36,855 bases of DNA from a bacterium (lineage in GTDB: Bacteria; Chloroflexota; Dormibacteria; UBA8260; Bog-877): assembly GCA_021791345.1 (NCBI GenBank), contig JAJYWT010000053.1, positions 1 to 36,855 on the forward strand, given 5' to 3'. Under the pieces are notes generated by a model. The model worked only from the letters and a program-made list of their open reading frames with translations. It had not been told where the DNA came from and made no database searches. Position numbers and translations under genes: made by a program. Position 1 is the first letter of the stretch. Every line of letters starts with the position of its first letter. Below, in pieces: positions 8,190 through 16,162 of the stretch.

Positions 8190-10760
8190 TTGCTTAGTGA
8201 TCAGATTCGCGCGCAATTTCTCGACTTCTTTCAGCAGCGCGGACATCTGCTGGTGCCCAGTGCGTCGCTGGTGCCGCGGGACGACCCCAGCCTGCTTTTG
8301 GTGTCTGCGGGGATGGTCCCCTTCAAGCCGTACTTCCTGGGGCTGAGGGAACCTCCGGAAGAGCGCCTCACGTCATGTCAGAAGTCGTTCCGCACGGTTG
8401 ACATCGATGAGGTCGGCAGCAGCCCGCGCCACGACACCTTCTTCGAGATGCTGGGCAACTTCAGCTTCGGCGCCTACTTCAAGGCGGAGGCGATCGCCTA
8501 CGCCCACCAACTCCTGACCCAGGGGTTCGGACTGGACCCGGATCGCCTCCACTACACCGTCCACCCGGAGGACGAGGAGTCCGCCCTGGCCTGGCAGCGG
8601 GTGGCCGGGGTCGACGAGCGCCGGATCGTGCGGCTCGAGGACAACTTCTGGCAGGCGGGTCCCACCGGACCCTGCGGCGTGGACAGTGAGGTCCATTACG
8701 ACCTGGGCCCTGAGTGGGGCGAGGGTCCCGAGGAGCGGCCCGGCCAGGGGAGCCGCTTTCTGGAGATCTGGAACCTGGTCTTCATGGACAAGGAGCAGTT
8801 CGAGGACGGCACCGTGCAGCCGCTGAGGCGGCCGGGGGTGGACACCGGGATGGGCCTGGAGCGGATCGCCATGGTGCTGCAGGACAAGCGGTCGATCTTC
8901 GAGACGGATCTCTTCCAGCCGATCATCGATGATTTCGCCGCCCGTGCTCGCCGCTCCTTGAACCCGGCGGAGGCGGTTAGGCACCTGCGGATCCTCGCAG
9001 ACCACACCCGAGGCGCCTGCTGCCTGATCGCCGATGGCGTCCTCCCCTCCAACGAGGGCCGCGGCTACGTCCTCCGCCGGATCCTGCGCCGGGCGCTCGT
9101 CAGCGCTCGGAGCCTGGATGTCCGCGGCGGTCTGGAACCTGGGGTGGCGGTCGTGGCCGATCTGCTGGGCAGCCAGTATCCGAACTTGCGCGAGCAGCTC
9201 ACCACCATCCGCAGCATCCTGGGACAGGAGCAGGGGCGTTTCGAGGAGGCGGTCGGACGCGGCCTGGACCGTTTCTACGAGCTCGCGGACGCAGCCCCCA
9301 CGGGCATCTCCGGAGACGACGCCTTTCGCCTCCACGACACCTTCGGCTTCCCCATCGAGTTGACCATGGAGCTGGCTGCCGATCGCGGGCTGCGGGTGGA
9401 CCGGGAGCGCTTCGAGCAGCTCCTCAACGAGCAGCGCCGCCGGGGCCGGGCGGGCCGCGCGATCGAGGATCTGGGCGTGACGCGGCTGGCGCTCCCGGCC
9501 AACCGCTTCGTGGGCTACGAGCTGACCGCGGTGGACACCGAGGTGCTGGCGGTGGTGCGAGATTCCGAGCTCACCGAGCTCACCGAGCCCGGCATGGTGG
9601 GGGAGGTGGTACTCGCCGAGAACCCCTTCTACGCCGAGGGCGGTGGCCAGTTGGGAGACCGGGGTCGGCTGGTCTGGGCGGGCGGGGCCGCGGAGGTGCT
9701 CGACTCCCAGCCCACCGTCGAGGGGCCCGCCGTGCAGCGGTGCCGGCTGATCTCCGGCCGGCTCGAAGCCGGGCTCACGGTCCGGGCGGAGGTTGACCTC
9801 GACCGGCGCCTGGGCTGCGCGAGGCATCACTCGGCCACCCACCTGCTCAACCAGGCGCTGAGGAGCGTGCTGGGTGCTGGCGTGGTCCAGCGGGGGTCCT
9901 TGGTGGGTCCCGACCATGCCACCTTCGACTTCGGCTGGCCACGCCCCATCGCCCCGGAGGAGCTGGCCGCGGTGGAAGCCCTGATCAACGCCCAGGTTCG
10001 GCTGGATCTGCCCCGGAAGGTGGAGCTGTTGACGGTCGATCAGGCTCGATCCGCCGGGGCGCTGGCACTTCCCGACGAGCTCTATCAGGAAGTGGTGCGG
10101 GTGGTCAGCTTCGGCACCTTCTCGAAGGAGCTCTGCGGGGGCACGCATGTGGAGCGTTCGGGTGAGCTGGGGGCGGTCATGCTCGCCGGATCACGCAGCG
10201 TGGGGCAGGGGCTGCGAAGAGTCGAACTGCTGGCCGGTGAGGCTGCCGAGCGCCACTGGCGGCGGCAGGCCGAGCTGCTCACGGAGACGGGGACGGTGCT
10301 GCGGTGCTCGTCCGAACAGCTTCCAGAGCGGGTCAGTTCGCTCAGGGACCGGGTCCGCGAGTTGGAGAAGGAGGTTCGTCAGCTGCGCCAGCTCGGCCCT
10401 GAGCGCGCCGGTGGCACGTCCACGACCGAGTCGGTGGCAGGAGTGCCCCTGGCGGTTCAGGATCTTGAGACCGATCTCGACCGCGCGGAGACGCGGCGGC
10501 TGCTGGACCAGACCCTCGCCCTGGCGCCCGAGGGGATGGCGGTGGTCTTGGCCGGAAGTCAGGTGATGGTTACAATCTCCGAGGCGCTGGTCGCCAAGGG
10601 CCTCAATGCCGGCGCCATGGCCCAGCAGGTGTGCCGGGATCTGGGCGGCCGGGGCGGAGGCAACCAGCAGCTTGGACAAGGAGCGGTCCCGCGGGAGGGA
10701 CATCAGGCTGCGGTTGAGGCTGTGCGCACCGCCTTGAGAGCCGCTCTGGAGGACGCTTGA
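8190..10760 (+). CDS. alaS: Alanine-tRNA ligase
   Basis: Class II synthetase (856 aa) that charges tRNA-Ala and removes mis-attached Ser or Gly. The catalytic core shows PSASLVPRDDPSLLLVSAGM and FFEMLGNFSFGAYFK. The editing domain carries zinc-binding HHSATHLLNQ and CGGTHVERSGELG. A coiled-coil stretch follows (SSLRDRVRELEKEVRQLRQL), then the C-Ala domain with the glycine-rich GGRGGGNQQLGQG. The start is TTG 8190, with AGGAG at 8175-8179. All domains are complete and the length is normal. The stop at 10760 is one base from the next gene, so alaS probably heads a transcript that continues into the FtsA-like gene. Confidence 0.97.
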   Translation: MLSDQIRAQFLDFFQQRGHLLVPSASLVPRDDPSLLLVSAGMVPFKPYFLGLREPPEERLTSCQKSFRTVDIDEVGSSPRHDTFFEMLGNFSFGAYFKAEAIAYAHQLLTQGFGLDPDRLHYTVHPEDEESALAWQRVAGVDERRIVRLEDNFWQAGPTGPCGVDSEVHYDLGPEWGEGPEERPGQGSRFLEIWNLVFMDKEQFEDGTVQPLRRPGVDTGMGLERIAMVLQDKRSIFETDLFQPIIDDFAARARRSLNPAEAVRHLRILADHTRGACCLIADGVLPSNEGRGYVLRRILRRALVSARSLDVRGGLEPGVAVVADLLGSQYPNLREQLTTIRSILGQEQGRFEEAVGRGLDRFYELADAAPTGISGDDAFRLHDTFGFPIELTMELAADRGLRVDRERFEQLLNEQRRRGRAGRAIEDLGVTRLALPANRFVGYELTAVDTEVLAVVRDSELTELTEPGMVGEVVLAENPFYAEGGGQLGDRGRLVWAGGAAEVLDSQPTVEGPAVQRCRLISGRLEAGLTVRAEVDLDRRLGCARHHSATHLLNQALRSVLGAGVVQRGSLVGPDHATFDFGWPRPIAPEELAAVEALINAQVRLDLPRKVELLTVDQARSAGALALPDELYQEVVRVVSFGTFSKELCGGTHVERSGELGAVMLAGSRSVGQGLRRVELLAGEAAERHWRRQAELLTETGTVLRCSSEQLPERVSSLRDRVRELEKEVRQLRQLGPERAGGTSTTESVAGVPLAVQDLETDLDRAETRRLLDQTLALAPEGMAVVLAGSQVMVTISEALVAKGLNAGAMAQQVCRDLGGRGGGNQQLGQGAVPREGHQAAVEAVRTALRAALEDA

Positions 10761-10761
10761 G

Positions 10762-12027
10762 ATGGCACCACCGCCGGACACGGCTCGTCGCGAGCCGCGG
10801 TTTCACGTGACCGCGCTCGACATTGGGACCCAGGTGATCAAGGCGCTGGTGGTCAAGAAGGAGGCCGGAGAGGCGATCGTGCTCGGCGTGGGCCGGGCCG
10901 AGCAGGGCCCCGGCAACCTGGACCCCGCGGTCCCCCCGGACTTGGAGGCGGTGGTCGAGGGCTGCCACACCGCCCTGGAGGCTGCGGAGGACATGGCGGA
11001 GGTGATCCCCACCCGGCTGGTGGTCGGGATCGGGGGCACCAGGGTGCGGGTGGTCAGCACCAACGCGGCCAAGGTGCGCGGCCGCAGTCACGACCGCATC
11101 TCCAAGCGCGAGCTGGAGGATCAGGTGGAGTCAATTCAGCGCCGCGCGCTCCGAGATGCGCAGGCGCGCCTGCAGGAGGAGGCCGGCTACCGCGGCGAGC
11201 AGCTCCGCCTGGTCCACTCTTCGATCACGGCTGCCAAGGTCGACGGCCAGCCGGTACTGGACCCCCTGCGCTACCAGGGGCAGAAGCTGGAGCTCACCGT
11301 CTTCAACACCTTCACGAGTGAGGAGCACCTGGCTGCGGTCGAGGAGATCGCTCAGGCGCTGGACCTGGAGCTGCTGGAGACGGTGGCCGAGCCCTACGCG
11401 GTGGCGCGGCTGGCCGCGACGCCGGAAGTGCTGGAGCGGGGCGGAATCTTCATCGACATCGGCGCCCGCACCACCACCGTCACCATGGTGCGCGGCGGCG
11501 TGCTGGAGTCGGCCCGCATGTTCGAGCTCGGGGGTCGGGCGTTCACCCGCAAGCTGGCCCATGACCTGAACCTATCGCTACCGATGGCGGAGTCCCTCAA
11601 GGTCCGTCACTCGGCGGGCCTGGTCAGTGGGGACGAGCAGGCCAGGGTCCGCCGCGCCATGGGCGAGTCCGCGGAGGTGTTGGCCCAGGGGGTTGCCCTG
11701 GTGCTCCATGAGCTGGCGCTGGCCCAGCCCCTGCCAGCTCAGGTCTGGCTATGCGGGGGCGGGTCCCTGCTGCCGGAGATCCTGGAGCAGCTCTCGGTGC
11801 TGCGCTGGACCGACTATCTGCCTTTTCTGCAGCAGCCCCGCTTCCTGCGGCTGTTGCCGGAACAGCTTCCCGCGGTGCACGACACCACCGGCCTGCTCAC
11901 CTCGGCCGCGGACATCACCCCGATGGGGCTCGCCTATCAGGCGGCGGCGGAGATCGAGGCCCCGCCGCCCGCGGGGCCGACGTGGGAGGAGATGCTGCAG
12001 CGGGTGACCGGGCTCATCCGCCGTTGA
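10762..12027 (+). CDS. FtsA/PilM-family actin-like ATPase
   Basis: Actin-fold protein of 421 aa. The phosphate-1 motif (ALDIGTQVIKALVV) is at the N-terminus, followed by an SHS2/1C-type insertion with GIGGTRVRVVSTN and VDGQPVLDPLRYQG. Phosphate-2 is GIFIDIGARTTTVTMVRGG and the adenosine motif is WLCGGGSLLPEIL. FtsA tethers FtsZ to the membrane, and PilM is the cytoplasmic platform of type IV pili. The sequence alone does not decide between them. No ftsZ, pilN or pilO is adjacent; the next gene encodes a single-pass membrane protein with a large outer part. No C-terminal amphipathic membrane-targeting helix like that of FtsA is obvious. It begins one base after alaS. Confidence 0.82.
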   Translation: MAPPPDTARREPRFHVTALDIGTQVIKALVVKKEAGEAIVLGVGRAEQGPGNLDPAVPPDLEAVVEGCHTALEAAEDMAEVIPTRLVVGIGGTRVRVVSTNAAKVRGRSHDRISKRELEDQVESIQRRALRDAQARLQEEAGYRGEQLRLVHSSITAAKVDGQPVLDPLRYQGQKLELTVFNTFTSEEHLAAVEEIAQALDLELLETVAEPYAVARLAATPEVLERGGIFIDIGARTTTVTMVRGGVLESARMFELGGRAFTRKLAHDLNLSLPMAESLKVRHSAGLVSGDEQARVRRAMGESAEVLAQGVALVLHELALAQPLPAQVWLCGGGSLLPEILEQLSVLRWTDYLPFLQQPRFLRLLPEQLPAVHDTTGLLTSAADITPMGLAYQAAAEIEAPPPAGPTWEEMLQRVTGLIRR

Positions 12028-12104
12028 CTCCCTGCCCGTGCGATCATGAGTAACCGCAGCTGCGGCGTCAGCGTTTCCGGTTCTGACCCGCGGGTCTGAT
12101 CAAG

Positions 12105-13877
12105 ATGTCGAAGCTACTCTACGTCGAGCCCACCGACGAGATCACGGATCTCGTCGACAGGATCCGCCGAGCCGAAGGGGAGCGGGACCTGGTCTTCGTC
12201 GTGCCTCCGGATGGCCGGGTGCTGCGGTCGGGGTTGGACCTGCAGCTGCTGATGCAGTACGCCAAGGGCTTCCAGAAGCGGGTCAGCGTGGTCAGCTCCG
12301 ATCCCCAGATCCAGGCGCTGGCGATGCGAACCGGCTTTCCCACCTTCGCCTCGATCGCGCAGATGGAGCAGAACGCGCCGTTGCATTCGGTGGTTGGGGG
12401 CACCTCCGCCGGGGCTGCGGCTGTGGGGACAGCCGTGGCCCTGACCGGGAAGGGTGCGGCCACGGTTGTGGAGTCGCCGCCCGCCCCCCCGGAGGAACGC
12501 GCCGTGGCGCGTCGCAGCCCCGCCACCATGGCGGTGTCCCCGAGCGGTGGAGGAGCGTCCCGGCACTGGTGGCAATCCCCCACAACCCGGCGCTGGACGA
12601 TCGGGACGGGCGTCGCGATCTTCGTGGTGGGGGTGCTGGCGATCCTGCTATTGCTGCCCACCGCCACCATTGACGTGGGGGTCCAGTCCCACAAGCTCAG
12701 TGATGCGGTGACGATCCAGGGCAACGTCAGCGGCGGGTCGGGCAGCGTGCTCGACGTGATCCCGGTGCAGGCCCTGTTGACCCCCACCGAGACCCAGACC
12801 TTCACCGTGAGCCCCAGCGGGACCCAGGTCCTACCACCGACCCCGGCCACCGGCAACCTCTACCTCTGCTACCAGTACACCGGTCCGGGCAACTACAACG
12901 GGGCGGCCACGCTCACCTTCACCGGGGCCGTGACGCCGGAGTTCTCAGACCAGAGTGGCAGCGGCAATCTGGGCTTCACCACCACCAGCGCCGGCCAGAG
13001 TGGCTCCTATACCCTGCAGTCCTGCAACCAGGGCCAGGGGCAGGGCCAGGCGTCGGCATCGACCTCCTCGCCGGCGCTGCCGGTGCAGGCCGACTCCAAT
13101 AGCCTGGGAGCCCAGGGAAACGTGGGGGCCAACCAGCAGTGGGGGTGGTCGAGCAGCAATATCCAGTCCAGCGCCTGCGTCAGTCCGGCGGGCGCCAACG
13201 ACTGCCTCCTCACCGGCTTCGTCAACCTCTCGCTGGCCAACCCGGCGCCAATGACCGGGGGCAAGAACTCGACCACCGAGGCGGTCTTCACCAGCTCCGA
13301 CATCTCTTCCGCCCAGACCCAGGAGCAGCAGCTGGCGGCGCAGCTGACCGCCAAGGTCGAGCGCGACCTCAAGAGTCTGGCCGGGCCCTCGAACGTGATT
13401 GCGCAGGACTCGTCCGGCAATGGGGTGCAGCTGACGGTGAAGGATCCGACCCTGCCGACGGTGGGGCAGACCGGCCAGAAGGAGACCCTGACCGTGGCGG
13501 TGAGCGCGGCCGCAACCGCCTACAGCCCCGCCGCCGCCCGGTCGGCGGTGCTGGCGGATCTGAAGTCCAAGGTGCCGGCCGACGGCGAGCTGCTCCCCGG
13601 CTACAAGCTGGGCCAGATCCAGGTGGCCTCAGCCGGCCCCGGCGGCAACCTGACCTTGACCGCCAGCGCGGTCGGTTACTGGGCTCCCAAGGTGAACCTG
13701 GCCCCCTTCAGCAGCCGGGTGACGTTCATGAATCCCGGCGCGGCGCGCAGCTACCTGCTCTCGCAGCTGCCCGGGGCCAGCACCGTCGCGATCCACCAGA
13801 CACCCTTCAGCCTCCCCTGGCTGCCGCTGCTGTCGAGCCGCATCCACCTGGTCCGCCAGGCGGTGACCGGCGGTTAG
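12105..13877 (+). CDS. Single-pass membrane protein with baseplate-J/gp47-like extracytoplasmic domain
   Basis: The 590 aa protein has three parts. Residues 1 to about 90 form an alpha/beta domain (LVFVVPPDGRVLRSGLDLQL, RVSVVSSDPQIQALAMRTG). Next comes a Gly/Ala/Pro-rich linker to about 160 and one membrane helix at about 166-187. The rest is a large Ser/Thr/Gln/Gly-rich outer domain. This architecture matches proteins labelled baseplate J/gp47 family in Chloroflexota and relatives, but no other phage tail genes are present, so a phage origin is unlikely. Its partner is probably the actin-like ATPase encoded 77 bases upstream. ATG 12105 has only a weak ribosome binding site. A GACCCGCGGGTC palindrome lies just ahead at about 12087-12098. 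The function is unknown. Confidence 0.7.
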   Translation: MSKLLYVEPTDEITDLVDRIRRAEGERDLVFVVPPDGRVLRSGLDLQLLMQYAKGFQKRVSVVSSDPQIQALAMRTGFPTFASIAQMEQNAPLHSVVGGTSAGAAAVGTAVALTGKGAATVVESPPAPPEERAVARRSPATMAVSPSGGGASRHWWQSPTTRRWTIGTGVAIFVVGVLAILLLLPTATIDVGVQSHKLSDAVTIQGNVSGGSGSVLDVIPVQALLTPTETQTFTVSPSGTQVLPPTPATGNLYLCYQYTGPGNYNGAATLTFTGAVTPEFSDQSGSGNLGFTTTSAGQSGSYTLQSCNQGQGQGQASASTSSPALPVQADSNSLGAQGNVGANQQWGWSSSNIQSSACVSPAGANDCLLTGFVNLSLANPAPMTGGKNSTTEAVFTSSDISSAQTQEQQLAAQLTAKVERDLKSLAGPSNVIAQDSSGNGVQLTVKDPTLPTVGQTGQKETLTVAVSAAATAYSPAAARSAVLADLKSKVPADGELLPGYKLGQIQVASAGPGGNLTLTASAVGYWAPKVNLAPFSSRVTFMNPGAARSYLLSQLPGASTVAIHQTPFSLPWLPLLSSRIHLVRQAVTGG

Positions 13878-13926
13878 CTCGCTGGTCGGTCTTCCCGGCT
13901 GGCCGGCGACCGGTCGGATCCTGGCC

Positions 13927-14334
13927 GTGGATCCCGGGCGGGTTAGGGTCGGGCTCGCTCTGAGCGACGAGTCCCGGACGATCGCCCAACCTCACCTCAC
14001 GGTGGCGGCAGTCAAGGAGGATGCGCTGCTGGCCGCGATCGGTCGGGTGGTGCAGGAGCAGGAGGTGGTCGGGATAGTCGTCGGGCTGCCGCTTAGGATG
14101 AGTGGGGAGGCCGGGCCAGAGGCCGAATCAGCCCGGGGGCTCGGACTGAGGATCGCTGCGGAGACTGGGATCGTGGTCGGATTCTGTGACGAGCGCCTGA
14201 CCACCCGGCAGGCGGAGAAGGAGATGTTGGGTCAGGGGGCGAGGCGCCGGCTCCGCCGGGACGCCGGCGATCGGGTGGCGGCGGCGCTGCTGCTCCAGGG
14301 GGTGCTGGCGGGGAGCCGGGTGCGGGAGTGGTGA
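13927..14334 (+). CDS. ruvX: RuvX/YqgF-family putative Holliday junction resolvase (pre-16S rRNA nuclease)
   Basis: RNase H-fold nuclease, in E. coli needed for 5' processing of 16S rRNA. DPGRVRVGLALSD, VVGLPLRMSGE, CDERLTTRQAE and RRDAGDRVAAALLLQ are the family's catalytic and conserved blocks. The start is awkward. The first strand (RILAVDPG) is encoded in frame, but the only standard start is GTG 13927, inside it, and no ribosome binding site precedes that codon. A CTG at 13882 or 13921 would restore the strand. The gene overlaps mltG by seven bases, in the ruvX-mltG pairing seen in many bacteria. Confidence 0.88.
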   Translation: MDPGRVRVGLALSDESRTIAQPHLTVAAVKEDALLAAIGRVVQEQEVVGIVVGLPLRMSGEAGPEAESARGLGLRIAAETGIVVGFCDERLTTRQAEKEMLGQGARRRLRRDAGDRVAAALLLQGVLAGSRVREW

Positions 14335-15353
14335 GGAGGCACCCGTGGCGCACCGCCCTGGTGGCGTTGCTGGTGGTGCTGGTGGTGGGCGGCGGGGTGA
14401 GCGCGCTGTTGGTGCGCCGGGCCCTTGACCCCGTCCAGCAGGACCCCCGGCAGCAGGTGGTGGTGACGGTGACCAGGGGAGAGAGCCTGGGTCAGCTGGT
14501 CGGCACCCTGGGGAGGGACCATCTGGTCCGCTCAGAGCTGGTCTTCGCAGTGTACGCCCGGGTGAAGGGGCTGGCCGGGCGGCTGCATCCGGGCAAATTC
14601 GTGCTCGATCGCGGCATGGGGGCGGCCGAGCTGGTGGCGGTGCTGGAGGGCCCGCCATCCGTCCTGCCTCTGAGGGTCACCGTGCCCGATGGGTTGACCG
14701 CCCGCCAGGAGGGCGCGCGGCTCCAGGCGGATGGCCTGTTCTCGAGCGCCAGCTACATGCAGCAGATAGATGGCGGCCACTTTGCGGGGATTGCGCAGCT
14801 GCCCGGGGCACCCCCGGGGGCGAGCTGGGAGGGGATGGCCTACGGGGACACCTTCATGGTCGATCCCCATATCACCGCCCACGAGTTCCTCAAGCTGCAG
14901 CTGGAGGACTTCGACCGGCGCGTCCGCCGAGCGATCCTGGCCGGCAGTGCCAAGGTCGGGCTGACCCCGTACCAGGTGTTGGTGCTGGCGTCGGTGGTGG
15001 AGGCGGAGGCGGTGACCCGCAAGGACCGAGCCCTGGTGGCGGGTGTCTTCTTCAACCGTCTCCACCGGGGAATGCCCCTGCAGAGCGATGTCACGGTGAT
15101 CTATGCGATGGCGCGGGCGGGCGCCAGCCAGCAGCCCTTCAGCACCTCCTTTCCCTCTCCGTACAACACTTACCTCCATACCGGGTTGCCCCCAGGCCCG
15201 ATCGACAGCCCGGGCGCGGCGGCGATCGCCGCCGTCCTGCACCCCACCCCCACCGCCTACCTGTACTTCGTCTCGCTGCGGAACGGCAGGATGCTCTTCG
15301 CGGTGACCGCGGCTCAGCACGAGCAGCAGGTTCAGCAGGCGGGGCTCGGTTGA
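14328..15353 (+). CDS. mltG: Endolytic murein transglycosylase MltG (YceG-like)
   Basis: Membrane-anchored enzyme that cleaves nascent glycan strands and helps terminate peptidoglycan polymerisation. A single N-terminal membrane helix (TALVALLVVLVVGGGVSALL) is followed by the YceG domain. VLASVVEAEAV carries the catalytic glutamate at residue 225, then come VFFNRLHRGMPLQSD and YNTYLHTGLPPGPIDSPG, all diagnostic. Length (341 aa) is normal. Tandem GTG codons at 14328 and 14331 are both possible starts; the gene overlaps the end of ruvX, indicating coupling. Confidence 0.94.
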   Translation: MVRRHPWRTALVALLVVLVVGGGVSALLVRRALDPVQQDPRQQVVVTVTRGESLGQLVGTLGRDHLVRSELVFAVYARVKGLAGRLHPGKFVLDRGMGAAELVAVLEGPPSVLPLRVTVPDGLTARQEGARLQADGLFSSASYMQQIDGGHFAGIAQLPGAPPGASWEGMAYGDTFMVDPHITAHEFLKLQLEDFDRRVRRAILAGSAKVGLTPYQVLVLASVVEAEAVTRKDRALVAGVFFNRLHRGMPLQSDVTVIYAMARAGASQQPFSTSFPSPYNTYLHTGLPPGPIDSPGAAAIAAVLHPTPTAYLYFVSLRNGRMLFAVTAAQHEQQVQQAGLG

Positions 15354-15387
15354 GGGCCACCGGCCCGCTGCGTCAAGGAGGGCTGGG

Positions 15388-16053
15388 GTGAGGCTGCTGG
15401 AGGCTGCGGTCTGGGGCGTGGCCGGAGCCGGAGGCGGCTACCTGGTGGGGCTGCTGTGCCTGTACCTGGAGGGCGGGATCGGGGAGATGGAGGAGTGGGA
15501 GCGCTCCGGCAGGAGCTGGATCGAGAGCTACCTGCTGCCCGGGCTCGGGCTGGTCGGCTTCTTCATGTTCTTCGCCAAGGAGGGACCCTCAGTCGCGCTG
15601 CTGGTCCACAGCCTGTGGATCCTGGTCCTGATCCAGATCCTCGCGTTCGACCTCAAGCATCGTCTGATCCTGGATGTGATCACCCTGCCGGCGATGGCCG
15701 TGGGGGTGGCGCTCAGCCTGGTCAGCCCGGACCTCAGTCCCCTTCGGTCCCTGTTCGGGATTGCGGTCGGGGGGCTGGCGCTGCTGCCCTTTGCGGTGAT
15801 CAGCTCGCTGTTCCACCACGGCGAGGGCTTCGGCTGGGGGGACCTGAAATTGGGCATGGTGATCGGGGCGATCACCGGGATGAGCCTGAGCTACGGATCC
15901 CTCTACACGCTCTGGGCGCTGATCGCGGGCACCCTGATCGGTGGCGTGGTGACCGTGCTGCTCCTGGTCACGCGCCGGCTCAGCTTTCGTGACGCGGTGC
16001 CGTACGGACCATTCCTGGTGGTCGGCTGCGGGGTGATCCTCTACTTCATGTGA
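15388..16053 (+). CDS. Prepilin peptidase (A24 family, peptidase domain only)
   Basis: Polytopic aspartyl protease of the type IV prepilin peptidase family. The two catalytic motifs are FDLKHRLILD (Asp88) and GFGWGDLKLG (Asp152), set among at least six hydrophobic segments. It is 221 aa and lacks the cytoplasmic methyltransferase domain with paired CxxC motifs found in PilD/ComC, so it may cleave but not N-methylate. GTG 15388 is supported by AAGGAGG seven bases upstream. No prepilin gene lies in this window, so its substrates are elsewhere. It closes the + strand run and meets the HD-GYP-like gene tail to tail. Confidence 0.88.
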   Translation: MRLLEAAVWGVAGAGGGYLVGLLCLYLEGGIGEMEEWERSGRSWIESYLLPGLGLVGFFMFFAKEGPSVALLVHSLWILVLIQILAFDLKHRLILDVITLPAMAVGVALSLVSPDLSPLRSLFGIAVGGLALLPFAVISSLFHHGEGFGWGDLKLGMVIGAITGMSLSYGSLYTLWALIAGTLIGGVVTVLLLVTRRLSFRDAVPYGPFLVVGCGVILYFM

Positions 16054-16100
16054 GGCGCACAGAGCCGTCGCTCGTGGGCATCTGTCCGGTCGTGGGCGGC

Positions 16101-16130
16101 CCCGAGAGCTGTCCTTCGACGCTGCTCGGG
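16101..16130. terminator. Hairpin between convergent genes, probable bidirectional terminator
   Basis: CCCGAG-AGC and GCT-g-CTCGGG form a nine-base-pair stem with one bulged base and an 11-base loop. It is centred in the 109-base gap between the prepilin peptidase gene and the convergent HD-GYP-like gene. There is no T-tract on either side, so intrinsic termination is uncertain. Confidence 0.35.
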
Positions 16131-16162
16131 AACAGGCCAGGGCCCCCTGCTCCGGGTACCGA

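Noticed and set aside
12105..13877. Phage tail or tailocin component because of the baseplate-J-like domain
   Set aside because: No other tail, sheath or baseplate genes are present, the protein has a membrane helix, and it lies among housekeeping genes.
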